A stretch of 64,000 nt of DNA from Tragulus kanchil (GCA_022376925.1 JAIOJX010000006.1:57252658-57316657); one strand, 5' to 3'; positions 35,314-48,624 are shown, numbered from the stretch's first letter. Translations and numbers: made by a program. Notes: generated from the letters alone by a model not told the origin.

Positions 35314-36616
35314 TGAGGCCAATACCAACGCCACAATTTCCACAGAAAAATCATTTTCCCTTTGGTTTTGATCCAGCAAATTGAAAAGTGTGTCCTCCAC
35401 AGCTCGTTTTCACTCAGTACAGAAGATCTAGAAAGGTGCCTGTGGCTTTGTCACGTCTAGGTCCACATTACAGTGTAGGAAGTTATACCTGGAAGTGAAT
35501 TCCCTTAGGGGTGAGTAGATGCAGGTAAGTGGAGCTAAAAGTATTTTCCTTTCGAGGCAGTCTGTTCACCACAGACGGTTTTTCTGTCTTCATTGCTGAA
35601 CAGTTTCTTTGAGGGTTCTGGCACCAACTCATTATCGCTTTACCTGGGTGGAGTGGAGTCTTAATTGGCTCTACGAGGCCAATGTCTATGCAGCACTTTC
35701 AACGGAAAAACCACTTTACCTTCGGTTTAGAACCAGCAAATTCACAAATGTGTCCTCTACTGGTCATTTTCACTCTATACAGAAGTAGTAGAATGGTGCT
35801 TTCAACTGTGTTACTTCTAGGTCCACATTTCAAAGTAGTAAGCTATACCCATAAGTGAATTCCCTTAGGGATGAGGAGATGGACGTGAATGTAACGAACA
35901 AGGATTTTCTCTCGTGGCAAGCCCTCTTCTCCACAGACGGTTGTTCCTTATTCATGGCTGAACAGTTTCCTTGAGGGTTCTAGCACCAGCTTATTATCAC
36001 TTTCACCTGGCTGGTGTGGAGTCTTAATTGGCTCAACGAGGCCAATTCAAATGCAACACAATCCATGGAGAAACCATTTTCCCTTCGGTTTTGAACGAGC
36101 AAATTGAGAAAAGTGTCCTCCACTGGTCATTTCCACTCCATACAAAAGTATTAGAACAGTGCTTTCATCTGTTTTATTGGTAGGTGCACATCACAAATCA
36201 GGATGGGTTACCCGGAAGTGAATTCCCTTAGGTGTGCATAGACACAGCCAAATGAAGCTAAAAGCGTCATTTTAAAGAAATATTGCTTGGCCACAGAGGC
36301 TTTCTGCATCTTCATGGCTGAACAGTTTCCTTCAGGTTTCTGGCACCAACACACTATCATTACACCTGGGTGGAGTGGAGTTTGAATTGGTCCATGAGGC
36401 CAAGGCCAATGCTGCACTTTCCATCGAAAAACTGTTTTCCCTTCGGTTTTGAAGCAGCAAATTGAAGAATGTGTCCTCCACTGCTCTTTTACACTTCATA
36501 AGAAAGGACTAGATAGGTACTTTCATCTATTTTTTTCCTAGATCCACATGACATATCAGGAAGGAGTATCTGGAAGTGAATTCCCTTAGGGTTGCGGAGA
36601 TAGAGCTACATGGAAC

Positions 36617-37213
36617 TAAAAGCTTCTTCAGTTCAAAGCTAAATTTTTTGGCCACAGCGGCTTTTTCCATCTTCATGGTTGAAGAGTTTCCTTGTGGTTT
36701 CTGGAAGTAACACACTACCGCTTACACCTGGGTGGAGGGAGTTCTAATTGGCTCAACGCGGTCAATGCCAGTGCAGCACTTTCCATCAAAAAACTATTTT
36801 CCATTCGGTTTTGAAGCAGCAAATTGCAGAACGTGTCCTCCACTGGTCTTTATCACTCCATACAAAAGGAATAGAAAGGTGCTTTCGTCTGTTTTATTGC
36901 TAGGTCCATATCAAAAATCACAAAGGAATACCTGGAAGTGAATTCCCTTAGGGGTGTGGAGATAGAGCTAAATGGATTTAAAAGCTTCTTCAGTTCAAAG
37001 CTAAATTTTTTGGCCACAGCGGCTTTTTCCATCTTCATGGTTGAAGAGTTTCCTTGTGGTTTCTGGAAGTAACACACTACCGCTTACACCTGGGTGGAGG
37101 GAGTTCTAATTGGCTCAACGCGGTCAATGCCAGTGCAGCACTTTCCATCAAAAAACTATTTTCCATTCGGTTTTGAAGCAGCAAATTGCAGAACGTGTCC
37201 TCCACTGGTCTTT
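36617..37213 (-). repeat. Partial duplicated monomer, pair 19
   Basis: Only 36617-36851 (235 bp) recurs at offset 362. The 127 bp between the copies differ from both flanks, so this is not a simple one-unit tandem copy. Confidence 0.85.
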
Positions 37214-37842
37214 TTCACTCCATACGAAAGGACTAGAAAGGTGCTTTCGCCTATTTTATTGCTAGATCCACATCACATATCAGGAATGAGTACCTGGAAT
37301 TGAATTCCCTTAGGGGTGTGGGATAGAGCTAAATGGAGCTAAAAGCGTCTTCATTTCAAAGCAAAGTTGCTCGGCCACAGAGGCTTTTAGCATCTTCATG
37401 ACTGAACAGTTTCCCTAAGGTTTCTGGCACAGACTCATTGTACCTTCCATCTGGGTGGAGTGGAGTCTTAACTGGCTCTAGGAGGCCAATGTCAATGCAG
37501 CACATTCCACAGAAAAACCATTTTCCCTTCGGTTTTAAAACAGAAAATCAAAGAATGTGTCCTGCACTGGTCATTTTCACTCTATACAGAATATCTAGAA
37601 AGGTGCTTTTGGCTGTTTTATTGCTAGGTGCACATCACAAATCAGGAAGGAGTACCCGGAAGTGAATTCCCTTAGTGATGAGGCGATGGATGAGAGTATA
37701 ACTCACAACATTTCCTTTTGAGGGAAAGCCTCTTCTCCATGGACATTTTTTCCATCTTCATAGCTGAACAGTTTCCTTGAGGTTTCTGGTAGCAACTCTT
37801 TATAGTTTCACCTGGGTGGAATGGCGTCTTAATTGGCTCAAT

Positions 37843-38573
37843 GAGGCCAATGCCAATGCACCAATTTCCACGGAAAAATCATTTTCCCTTCAGTTTTGAA
37901 CCAGCAAATTGAAGAATATGTCCTTCACTGGTCTTTTTCACTCCATACGGAAGGTCTAGATGTGTGCCTTTGGCTTTATCAATTCTAAGTCCACATTACT
38001 ATGTAGGAAGATATACCATGAAGTGAACTCCTCAGCGGTGAGTAGATACAGGTAACAGGAGCTACATGCGTTTTCCTTTCAAGGAAAGGCCTCTTCTCCA
38101 CAGACAGTTTTTCTGTCTTCACTGTTGAAAGGTTTCCTTGAGGCTTCTGGCACAAACTCATTATCGCTTTCACCTGGGTGGAATGGAGTCTTCATTGGAT
38201 GAAGGAGGCCAATGCCAATGCACCAATTTCCACGGAAAAATCATTTTCCCTTCAGTTTTGAACCAGCAAATTGAAGAATATGTCCTTCACTGGTCTTTTT
38301 CACTCCATACGGAAGGTCTAGATGTGTGCCTTTGGCTTTATCAATTCTAAGTCCACATTACTATGTAGGAAGATATACCATGAAGTGAACTCCTCAGCGG
38401 TGAGTAGATACAGGTAACAGGAGCTACATGCGTTTTCCTTTCAAGGAAAGGCCTCTTCTCCACAGACAGTTTTTCTGTCTTCACTGTTGAAAGGTTTCCT
38501 TGAGGCTTCTGGCACAAACTCATTATCGCTTTCACCTGGGTGGAATGGAGTCTTCATTGGATGAAGGAGGCCA
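37843..38573 (-). repeat. Near-identical neighbouring monomers, pair 20
   Basis: Offset 362, shared run 37843-38211. Each copy holds the perfect hairpin AGACAG-TTTTT-CTGTCT (38102-38118 and about 38464-38480). Confidence 0.9.
38102..38118. repeat. Example of the second recurrent satellite hairpin
   Basis: AGACAG-TTTTT-CTGTCT, a perfect 6-bp stem with a 5-base loop. Related monomers carry AGATGG-AAAAA-CCGTCT-like forms, with wobble or a mismatch in the stem. Confidence 0.8.
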
Positions 38574-38912
38574 GTGCCAATGCAGCACTTTCCACATAAA
38601 AACAGTTTTCCCTTCGGTTTTGGACCAACAAATGGAAGAATGTGCCCTCGACTGGTCGTTTTCACTCCATACGAAAGGACTAGAATGGTGCTTTCACCTG
38701 TGTTAATTCTAGGTCCACATTACAAAGTAGTAAGCTATACCCGTAAGTGAATTTCCTTAGGGATGAGAAGGACGTCAATATAACCAACAGCGTTTTCCTT
38801 TCCATGCAAAACCTCTTCTCCACTGACGGTTGTTCCATCTTCATGGCTGAACAGTTTCTTTGAGGGTTCTGGCACCAACTCATTATCACTTTCACCTGGG
38901 TGGAATGGAGAC

Positions 38913-39641
38913 TTAATTAGCTCAACGAGGCCCATTCCAATGCAGCACATTCCACGGAAAAACCATTTTCCCTTCGGTTTTGAACCAGCCAGTTGAGGAA
39001 AGTGTCCTCCACTGGTCATTTTCAGTCACTACGAGAGTACTAGAATGGTGCTTTTGCCTGTTTTATTGCTATGTGCACATCATAAATAAGGAAGGAATAC
39101 CCGGAAGTGAATTCCGTTAGGTGTGCACAGATAGAGCTAAATGGAGCTAAAACCGGCTTCATTTCAAAGCAAAGTTGCTTGGCTGCAGAGGCTTTTTCCG
39201 TCTCCATGACTGAACAGTTTTCTTCAGCGTTCTGGCACAGACTCATTATCGCTTTCACCTGGGTGGAGTGGAGTTTTAATTAGCTCAACGAGGCCCATTC
39301 CAATGCAGCACATTCCACGGAAAAACCATTTTCCCTTCGGTTTTGAACCAGCCAGTTGAGGAAAGTGTCCTCCACTGGTCATTTTCAGTCACTACGAGAG
39401 TACTAGAATGGTGCTTTTGCCTGTTTTATTGCTATGTGCACATCATAAATAAGGAAGGAATACCCGGAAGTGAATTCCGTTAGGTGTGCACAGATAGAGC
39501 TAAATGGAGCTAAAACCGGCTTCATTTCAAAGCAAAGTTGCTTGGCTGCAGAGGCTTTTTCCGTCTCCATGACTGAACAGTTTTCTTCAGCGTTCTGGCA
39601 CAGACTCATTATCGCTTTCACCTGGGTGGAGTGGAGTTTTA
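38913..39641 (-). repeat. Near-identical neighbouring monomers, pair 21
   Basis: Offset 363. Both share GTCACTACGAGAGTACTAG. This is the last pair before the border with type D. Confidence 0.9.
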
Positions 39642-40597
39642 ATTGGTCAACGAGGCTAATGCCGATACAGCACTTTCCACGGAAAAACAATCTTCCCTTC
39701 GCTTTTGATCCAGCAAATGGAATAATGTAGCCTCCACTGGTCATTTTCACTCCATACGTATCATCTGGAAACGTGATTTCAGTTGTGAAACTTCTAGGAC
39801 CACATTGCAAACACTAAGGTATAAATGGAAGTGAATTCCCTTAGGAGTGAATAGTAAAGGTAAATGTAACTAAAACCATATTCCTTTTGATGCAAAACTC
39901 CAATCTCCACAGATGGTGTTACCATTTTCTTAAACGAATACTTTCCTTCAGGTTTCTGATACCAACCCTCTATTGCTTACACCTTGATGGAGTTGAGTCT
40001 TAATTGGTGCAACGAGGCCAATGGCAATGCACCACCTTTGACGGAAACACCATCTGACCTTTGGTTTTGAACCAGCCAATCAAAGAATGTGTCCTCCACT
40101 GGTCGTTTTCCCTCCATACAGAAGGTTTGGAAAGGTGCTTTCGGTTGTGAAACTGCTAGGTCCACATTACAAAGCACAAAGGTTTACACGGAAGTGAAAT
40201 CCCTTAGGGGTGAGTAGTACAGGTAAATGGAACTAAAAGCATTTTGGTGAAGCCTCTTCTCCACAGATGGTGTTTCCTTTTTCATAACTAGATAGTTTCC
40301 CTGAGGTTACTGGTACCAACCCCTTATCGCTTACCCCTGGGTGGAGTGGAATCTAATTTGGCTCAACGAGACCAATGGTAATGTAGCAACTTCCACGGAA
40401 AAACCATCTTCCCTTCGGTTTTGAAACAGCAAATGGAAGAATGTGTCCTCCACTGGTCCTGTTTTCCTCCATACGGAAGGGCTGGAAAAGTGCTTTCCCT
40501 TGTGAAACTTCTACGTCCACATTACAAAGTACGAATGTATACCCAGAAATAAATTCACTTAGGGGTGATTAGTATAGGTAAATAGAACTAAAAGTAC

Positions 40598-41327
40598 TTT
40601 CCTGTTGAGGTGAAGCCTCTTCTCCACAGATAGTGCTTCCATTTTCATAGCTGAAGAGTTTCCTTGAGCTTTCTGGTACCAATCCCTTATAGCTTAAACA
40701 CGGATGGAATGGAGTCTAAATTGGCTCAACGAGGCCAATGGCAATGGAGAACCTTCCACGGAAAAATCATATTCCTATCGGTTTTGAACCAGCAAATGGA
40801 AGACTGTGTCCTCAACTGGTCGTTTTCCCTCCATACGAAAGGTTTGGTTAGGTGCTTTCAGTTCTGAAATTTCTAGGTCCACATTACAAAGCAGGAAGGT
40901 ATAACCAGAAGTGAATTCCCTCAGAGGTGGGTAGTAAAGGTAAATGGAACTAATAGCATTTTCCTGTTGAGGTGAAGCCTCTTCTCCACAGATAGTGCTT
41001 CCATTTTCATAGCTGAAGAGTTTCCTTGAGCTTTCTGGTACCAATCCCTTATAGCTTAAACACGGATGGAATGGAGTCTAAATTGGCTCAACGAGGCCAA
41101 TGGCAATGGAGAACCTTCCACGGAAAAATCATATTCCTATCGGTTTTGAACCAGCAAATGGAAGACTGTGTCCTCAACTGGTCGTTTTCCCTCCATACGA
41201 AAGGTTTGGTTAGGTGCTTTCAGTTCTGAAATTTCTAGGTCCACATTACAAAGCAGGAAGGTATAACCAGAAGTGAATTCCCTCAGAGGTGGGTAGTAAA
41301 GGTAAATGGAACTAATAGCATTTTCCT
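40598..41327 (-). repeat. Near-identical neighbouring monomers, pair 22
   Basis: Offset 362, shared run 40598-40965. Both have TTAAACACGGATGGAATGG. Confidence 0.9.
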
Positions 41328-41906
41328 TTCATGCTGAAGCCTCTTCTTCACAGATAGTGTTTCCGTTTATAGAACTGAATAATTTCCTTGAGGTGTCTGA
41401 TTCCAACCCCTTATCGCTTACCCCTGGGTGAGTGGAGTCTTAATTGGGTCACCAATGTCAATGGCAATGTAGCACCTTCCATGGAAAAACCATTTTCCCT
41501 TCAGTTTTGAACCAGCAAATGGATGACTGTGTCTTCCACTGTTCGTTTTCACTCCACAAGTAAGATCTGGAAAGGTGTTTTTGGTTGTGAAACTGCTAGG
41601 TCCACATTACAAAGCAGGAAGGTATACCCAGAAGTGAATTAATTTAACAGTAAGTATTAAAGGTAAATGAAACAGAAAGCATTTTCCTTTCGAGCTGAAG
41701 CCTCTTCTCCATAAATGGTGTTTCCATTTCACAGCTGAATAATTCCCTTGAGGTTTCTGGTACCAACCTCTTTTTGCTTACACCTGCGTGGAGTGGAGTA
41801 TTATTTGGCTCTCGGAGGATAATGGCAATGTAGCAGCTACCACGGAAAAACCATCTTCCCTTCAGTTTTGAACCAGCAAATGGAAGAATTTGTCCTCCAC
41901 TGGTTG

Positions 41907-42642
41907 TTTTCACTCCATACGGATGTTCTAGAAAGGTGCCTTCAGTTTTGGAACTTCTAGGTCCACATTACAAATCAAGAAGGTGTACCTGGAAGTGAAT
42001 GCCCTTCGGGATGAGTCGTAAATTCAACTGGAAGTAAAAGCATTTCCCTTTTGAGGCAAAGCCTTTTTTCCACAGACTGTGTTTCTGTTTTAATAGCTTA
42101 ACAGTTCCCATGAGGTTTTGTGGTATCAACACCTTATCGCTTACTCCTGTCAGGATTGGAGTCTTAATTGGCTGAACGTGGTCAATGGCAATGGAGCACA
42201 TTCCAAGGAAAAACCATCTTCCCATCGGTTTTGAAACAGCACATGCAAGAAAGTGTCCTCCACTGGTCATTTTCACTCCATACGGATGTTCTAGAAAGGT
42301 GCCTTCAGTTTTGGAACTTCTAGGTCCACATTACAAATCAAGAAGGTGTACCTGGAAGTGAATGCCCTTCGGGATGAGTCGTAAATTCAACTGGAAGTAA
42401 AAGCATTTCCCTTTTGAGGCAAAGCCTTTTTTCCACAGACTGTGTTTCTGTTTTAATAGCTTAACAGTTCCCATGAGGTTTTGTGGTATCAACACCTTAT
42501 CGCTTACTCCTGTCAGGATTGGAGTCTTAATTGGCTGAACGTGGTCAATGGCAATGGAGCACATTCCAAGGAAAAACCATCTTCCCATCGGTTTTGAAAC
42601 AGCACATGCAAGAAAGTGTCCTCCACTGGTCATTTTCACTCC
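41907..42642 (-). repeat. Near-identical neighbouring monomers, pair 23
   Basis: Offset 363. Both share CCTGTCAGGATTGGAGTC. Confidence 0.9.
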
Positions 42643-42979
42643 ACACAGAAGGTCTTGAAAGGTGCTTTCGCTTGTGAAACTTCTAGGTCCCCATTACAAT
42701 GCAGGAAGGTATACCCAGAAGTAAATGCACTTAGGCGTTAATTGTAAAGGTAATTCAAAGTAAAAGCATTTTCCATTTGAGGCAAATAACCTTCTCCAAA
42801 GATGGTGTTTCCGTTTTCACAGCTGAATAGTTTCTTCAAGGTTTCTGGTACCAGCCCCTCATCTCCTACACCTGGGTGGAGTGCAGTCTTAAATGGTTGA
42901 ACGAGGGCAATGGCAACGGAGCACATTCAACAGAAAAACCATCGTCCCTTCAGTTTTGAACCAGCAAATTGAAGAATGT

Positions 42980-43709
42980 GTCCTCCAGTGGTTGTTTTCA
43001 CTCCATATGGAAGGTCTAGAAAGGTAGTTTCGGTGGTAAAAGTTCTAGGTCCACGTTACAAAGCAGGAAGGTACATACGGAATTGAATGCCCTTAGGGGT
43101 GAGTAGTAAACTTAAATGAAACTAAAAGCATTTTCATTTCGAGGCAAAGTCTCTTCTCCACAGATGGTGTTTCTGTTCTCATAGCTGACAATTTCCTTGA
43201 AGTTTCTTGTACCAACCCCTTATCACTTACACCTGGGTGGATGGAATCTTAATTGACTCAATGTGGCCAATGGCAATGGAGCACCTTCCAGGGTAAAAAC
43301 CACCTTCCCATCGGTTTTGAACCAGCAAATGGAAGATTGCGTCCTCCAGTGGTTGTTTTCACTCCATATGGAAGGTCTAGAAAGGTAGTTTCGGTGGTAA
43401 AAGTTCTAGGTCCACGTTACAAAGCAGGAAGGTACATACGGAATTGAATGCCCTTAGGGGTGAGTAGTAAACTTAAATGAAACTAAAAGCATTTTCATTT
43501 CGAGGCAAAGTCTCTTCTCCACAGATGGTGTTTCTGTTCTCATAGCTGACAATTTCCTTGAAGTTTCTTGTACCAACCCCTTATCACTTACACCTGGGTG
43601 GATGGAATCTTAATTGACTCAATGTGGCCAATGGCAATGGAGCACCTTCCAGGGTAAAAACCACCTTCCCATCGGTTTTGAACCAGCAAATGGAAGATTG
43701 CGTCCTCCA
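42980..43709 (-). repeat. Near-identical neighbouring monomers, pair 24
   Basis: Offset 361. Both share GTAGTTTCGGTGGTAAAAG. Confidence 0.9.
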
Positions 43710-44660
43710 CGGATTATTTTTACTCCATACGGAAGGTCTAGAAATGTGCTTTTGGTTGTGAAACATCTAGGTCCACATTTCAAAGCAAGATGATATAACC
43801 GCAAGTGATTCCTCTCTGGGTGAGTAGTAAAGCTAAATGGAACTAAAAGCATTTTCCATTCGAGGCAAAGCCTCCTCTCCACAGACGGTGTTTCCGTTTT
43901 CATAGCTGAATACGTTCCTTGAGGTTTCTGGTAGCTATCCCATATCGCTTACACGTGGGTGGAGTGGAGTCTTAATTGGCTCAACGAGGCCAATGGCAAT
44001 CGAGTAACTTCCACGGAAAAACCATCTTCCCTTCGCTTTTGAAACAGCAATCAGTAAAATGTGTCCTCCACTGGACCTTTTCCCACCATAGGGAAGGTCT
44101 AGAGACCTGCTATCGGTTGTGAAACTTCTAGGTCCCCAATAAAAAGCAGGAGGCTATACCCAGAAGTGAATGTCCTTAAGGGTGAGTAGTAATGTAAACG
44201 GAATTTAAAGCATTTTCCTTTCAAGGCTAAGCCTCTTCGCCACAGACAGTATTTCCGTTTTCATAGATAAATTGTTTCCATGAGTTTTCTGGTAGCAACC
44301 CTTTATCTCTTACACGTGGGTGGCATGCAGTCTTTATTGGCTAAACGAGGCCAATGGTCATGTAGCGCCTACCATGGAGAAAGACCTTCCCTTTGGTTTT
44401 CAACCAGCAAATGAGAAAATGTGTCCTCCACTGGCCTTTTTCACTCCATAAGAAAGGTCAAGAATGGTTCTTTCAGTTGTGAAACTTCTAGGTCCCCATT
44501 ACAAAGCAGGAATCCATACCAGAAAGTGAATTCCCTTAGACGTGAGTGGTAAAGGTAGATTGATCTAAAAGCATTTTCCTATTGAGGCAAAGCCTCTTCT
44601 CCACAGATGGTGTTTCAGTTTTCATAACAGAATAGATTCCTTGAGGTTTCTGGTACCAAC

Positions 44661-45341
44661 CCCTTATCGCTTACACCTGGGTGGAGTGGAGTCTTAATTG
44701 GCTCAACGTGGCCAATGGCAATGTAGAAACATCCATGGAAAAACCATCTTCGCTTCGGAATTGAACCAGCAAATGGAAGAACGTGTCCTCCACTAGTCGT
44801 TTTCACTCCATACGGAACGTCTAGAAAGTTGCTTTCAGTTGTGAAACTTCTAGGTCCCCATTACAAAGCAGGAAGATATGCCAGGAACTGAGTTGCCTTA
44901 GGGGTGAGTAGTAAAGGTCAGTGGAACTAGAAGCATTTTCCCTTTGAGGGAAAGCCTCTTTTCCACAGACAGAGTTTCCATTTTCATAACTGAATAGTTT
45001 CTGTGAGGTTTCTGGTTCCAATCCCTTATCGCTTACACCTGGGTGGAGTGGAGTCTTAATTGGCTCAACGTGGCCAATGGCAATGTAGAAACATCCATGG
45101 AAAAACCATCTTCGCTTCGGAATTGAACCAGCAAATGGAAGAACGTGTCCTCCACTAGTCGTTTTCACTCCATACGGAACGTCTAGAAAGTTGCTTTCAG
45201 TTGTGAAACTTCTAGGTCCCCATTACAAAGCAGGAAGATATGCCAGGAACTGAGTTGCCTTAGGGGTGAGTAGTAAAGGTCAGTGGAACTAGAAGCATTT
45301 TCCCTTTGAGGGAAAGCCTCTTTTCCACAGACAGAGTTTCC
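44661..45341 (-). repeat. Near-identical neighbouring monomers, pair 25 (about 319 bp shared)
   Basis: Offset 362. The shared run 44661-44979 is shorter than a unit. Both have GAACCAGCAAATGGAAGAAC and CATACGGAACGTCTAG. Confidence 0.87.
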
Positions 45342-45627
45342 GTTTTCATAGCTGAATAGATTCCTTGAGGTGTTTGGTACCAAAACTTTTTCCCTTACAC
45401 CTGGGTGGAGTAGAGTGTTAACTCATCGAGGCCAATGGCAATGGACCACTTTTCACAGAAAGACTGTCATTTCTTTGGTTTTGAACGGCAAATGGAAGAA
45501 TGTGTCCTGCATTGGTCATTTTCACTCCATACAGAAAGTCCAGAAATGTGCATTCGGTTGTGAAACTTCTAGGTTCCCATTACAAAGCAGTAATGTATAC
45601 CTGAAAGTGAATGCCCTTAGGGTTGAA

Positions 45628-46343
45628 TAGTAAAGGTTGATTGAACTAAAAACATTTTCCTATTGAGGAAAAGCCTCTTCTCCAGAGACGGTGTTTCCAT
45701 TTTCATAGCTGAATAATTTAGGTTTTTGGTACAAACACTATCACTTACGCCTCAGTAGAGTGCCGTCTTAAGTGGCTCAACTATGCCAATGGCAATGTAG
45801 AACCTGCGACTTAAAAACCATCTTCTCTTCTGTTTTGAACCATTAAATAGAGGAATGTGTCCTCCAGTGATGGTTTTCACTCCATTTGGGAGGTCTAGAA
45901 AAGGGCTTTCGGTTGTTAAACATCTAGGTACACATTACAAAGCAGGAAGGTGTACCTGGAAGTGAATTCCCTTACAGATGAGTAGTAAAGGTTGATTGAA
46001 CTAAAAACATTTTCCTATTGAGGAAAAGCCTCTTCTCCAGAGACGGTGTTTCCATTTTCATAGCTGAATAATTTAGGTTTTTGGTACAAACACTATCACT
46101 TACGCCTCAGTAGAGTGCCGTCTTAAGTGGCTCAACTATGCCAATGGCAATGTAGAACCTGCGACTTAAAAACCATCTTCTCTTCTGTTTTGAACCATTA
46201 AATAGAGGAATGTGTCCTCCAGTGATGGTTTTCACTCCATTTGGGAGGTCTAGAAAAGGGCTTTCGGTTGTGAAACTTCTAGGTCCCCATTACAAAGCAG
46301 GAAGGTGTACCTGGAAGTGAATTCCCTTACAGATGAGTAGTAA
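45628..46343 (-). repeat. Near-identical neighbouring monomers, pair 26
   Basis: Offset 355 (short units). A cluster of four substitutions lies near 45917-45935 (GTTAAACATCTAGGTACAC against GTGAAACTTCTAGGTCCCC). Confidence 0.88.
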
Positions 46344-46983
46344 ATGCAAGTGGAAATAAAAGCATTTCTCTTTAGAGGTTAAGCCTCTTCTCCACATATG
46401 GTGTTTCCATTTTCATAGCTGAATAGTTTCCTTGAAATTTTTGGGACCAACCCCTTATTGCTTGCACATGGTGGAGTGGAGTCTTAATTGGCTCAATGAG
46501 GCCAATGGCAATGTAGCACCTTCCCTGGAGAAACCTTTTTCCCTTCGATTTTGCTCCAGCAAATGGAAGAATGTTTCCTCCACTGGTCGATGTCACTCTA
46601 TATGGAAGGTCTATAAATTTGCTTTCGATTGTGAAACTTCTTGGTCCATGTTACAAAGCAGGAAGATATATCCAAAAGTGAATGCCCGTTGGGGTGAGTA
46701 GTAAAGGTAAATGGGACTAAAAGCATTTTCCCTTCGAGCAATGGCTCTTCTTCACAGACAGTGTTTCTGTTTTCATAGCTGAATAGTTTCCTTGAGCTTT
46801 CTGGTATCAATCCCTAACCACTTACACCTGGGTGGAATGGAGTCTTAATTGGCTGAAGGAGGCCTATGGCAATGTAGGCCTTTCCACGGAAAAACCGTAT
46901 TGCCTTCAGCTTTAAACCAGCAAATGGAAGAATGTGTTCTCCAGTGGTCATTTTCACTCCATACGGAAGCTCTACAAAGTTGT

Positions 46984-47705
46984 TTTCAGGTTATGAAACT
47001 TCTAGGTCCCCTTAAAAAGCAGGAAGATATAACCGGAAGTGAATTCCCTTTAGGGTGAGTATTAAAGGTAATTCGAACCAAAAGCATTCTCCATTCGAGG
47101 CAAAGCCTCTTCTCCACAGACAGTGTTTCCGTTTTCATAACTGAATAGTTTCTTGAGGTTTCTGGTACCAACCCCTTCTTGCTTACACATAGGTGGAGTG
47201 GAGTCTTCATTGGCTTAACGAGGCCAATGGCAATGTAGCATCTTCCACGGAATAAATAACTTCCCTTCGGTTTTGAACCAGCACATGGAAGAAGGTGTCC
47301 TCCACTGGTTGTTTTCACTCCACAAGAAAGGTCTAGAAAGGTGCTTTCAGGTTATGAAACTTCTAGGTCCCCTTAAAAGCAGGAAGATATAACCGAAGTG
47401 AATTCCCTTTAGGGTGAGTATTAACGGTAATTCGAACCAAAAGCATTCTCCATTCGAGGCAAAGCCTCTTCTCCACAGACAGTGTTTCCGTTTTCATAAC
47501 TGAATAGTTTCCTTCAGGTTTCTGGTACCAAACTCTGATTGTTTACACCTGAGTGGAGTAGAGTCTTTATTGGCTCAAAGAGGCCAATGGAAACGTATCA
47601 CCTTCCACGGAATAAATAACTTCCCTTCGGTTTTGAACCAGCACATGGAAGAAGGTGTCCTCCACTGGTTGTTTTCACTCCACAAGAAAGGTCTAGAAAG
47701 GTGCT
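46984..47705 (-). repeat. Near-identical neighbouring monomers, pair 27, with a diverged interior
   Basis: Offset about 358-361, with several 1-bp indels. About 100 bp (47155-47250) differ clearly between otherwise matching flanks. Confidence 0.82.
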
Positions 47706-48624
47706 TTCGGGTGTGAGGCTTATATGTCAACATTACAAACAGGAAGTTATACCCAGAAGTGAATTCCCTTACGGGCGAGTAGTAAAGGCAAATGGAACTG
47801 AAAGCATTTTCTTTCGAGGCAAAGGCTCTTCTCCACAGATGGTGTTTCCATTTTCATAGCTGAATAGTTTCCATGAGGATTCTGGTTCAAACCCCTTATC
47901 ACTTACACCTGGGTGAACTGGAGTCTTAATTGCCTCAACAACGCCAATGGCAATCTAGCACCTTCCACGGAAAAACCATCTTCCCTTCGGTTTTTAACCA
48001 ACACATGGAAGAAGATGACCTCCACTGCTCATTTTCACTACATACAGAACGTCTAGAAATGTGTTTTTGGTTATTAAACATCTAGGTACCCATTACAAAG
48101 CAGGAAGTTATACCTGGAAGTGACGGCCCTGGGGAGAATAGTAAAGGTAAATGGAACAAAAGCATTTTCCTTTCTAGGTAGAGCCTCTTCTCCACAAATG
48201 GTCTTTCCAATATCATAGCTGAAGAGTTTCCTTGAGGTTTCTGGTAGCAACCTATTATCGCTTACACGTGAGTGGAGTGGAGTCTTAATTTGCTGAACAA
48301 ATCCAATGGCAATGTAACCCCTTCCAAGGAAAAACCATCATCCCTTCGGTTTTGAACTGGCACATAGAAGAAGGTGTCCTCCACTGGTCATTTTCAATCC
48401 ATACGGAAGGTGTAGAAGAATGCTTTCAGTTGTGAAACTTCTAGGTCTACCTTACAAAGGAGGAAGGTATACCCTGAAGTGAATTCCTTTAGGGTTAAGC
48501 AGTAAAAGCAAATGGAACTAAAAGCATTTTCCTTTTGAGGCAAAGCGTCTTCTCCACAGACGATGTTTCCGTTTTCATAGTTGAAGAGTTTACTTGAGAT
48601 TTCTGGCACCAACCCCTTATCACA

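Larger units (their letters stand above)
32976..39688 (-). repeat. 362-bp EcoRI satellite, block 3 (A/B/C types, inverted polarity)
   Basis: About 18-19 monomers in reverse complement relative to blocks 1 and 2. Reverse forms of the same words recur (GGAAGTGAATTCCCTTAGGG, CTAGGTCCACAT, TTTTCACTCCATAC, GGTTTTGAACCAGCAAAT, CCACCTGGGTGGAGTGGAGT-like). Types A, B and C are mixed as on the left. The block carries five near-identical neighbour pairs and an older multi-monomer repeat (33.2-33.9 kb against 36.5-37.5 kb). Confidence 0.92.
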
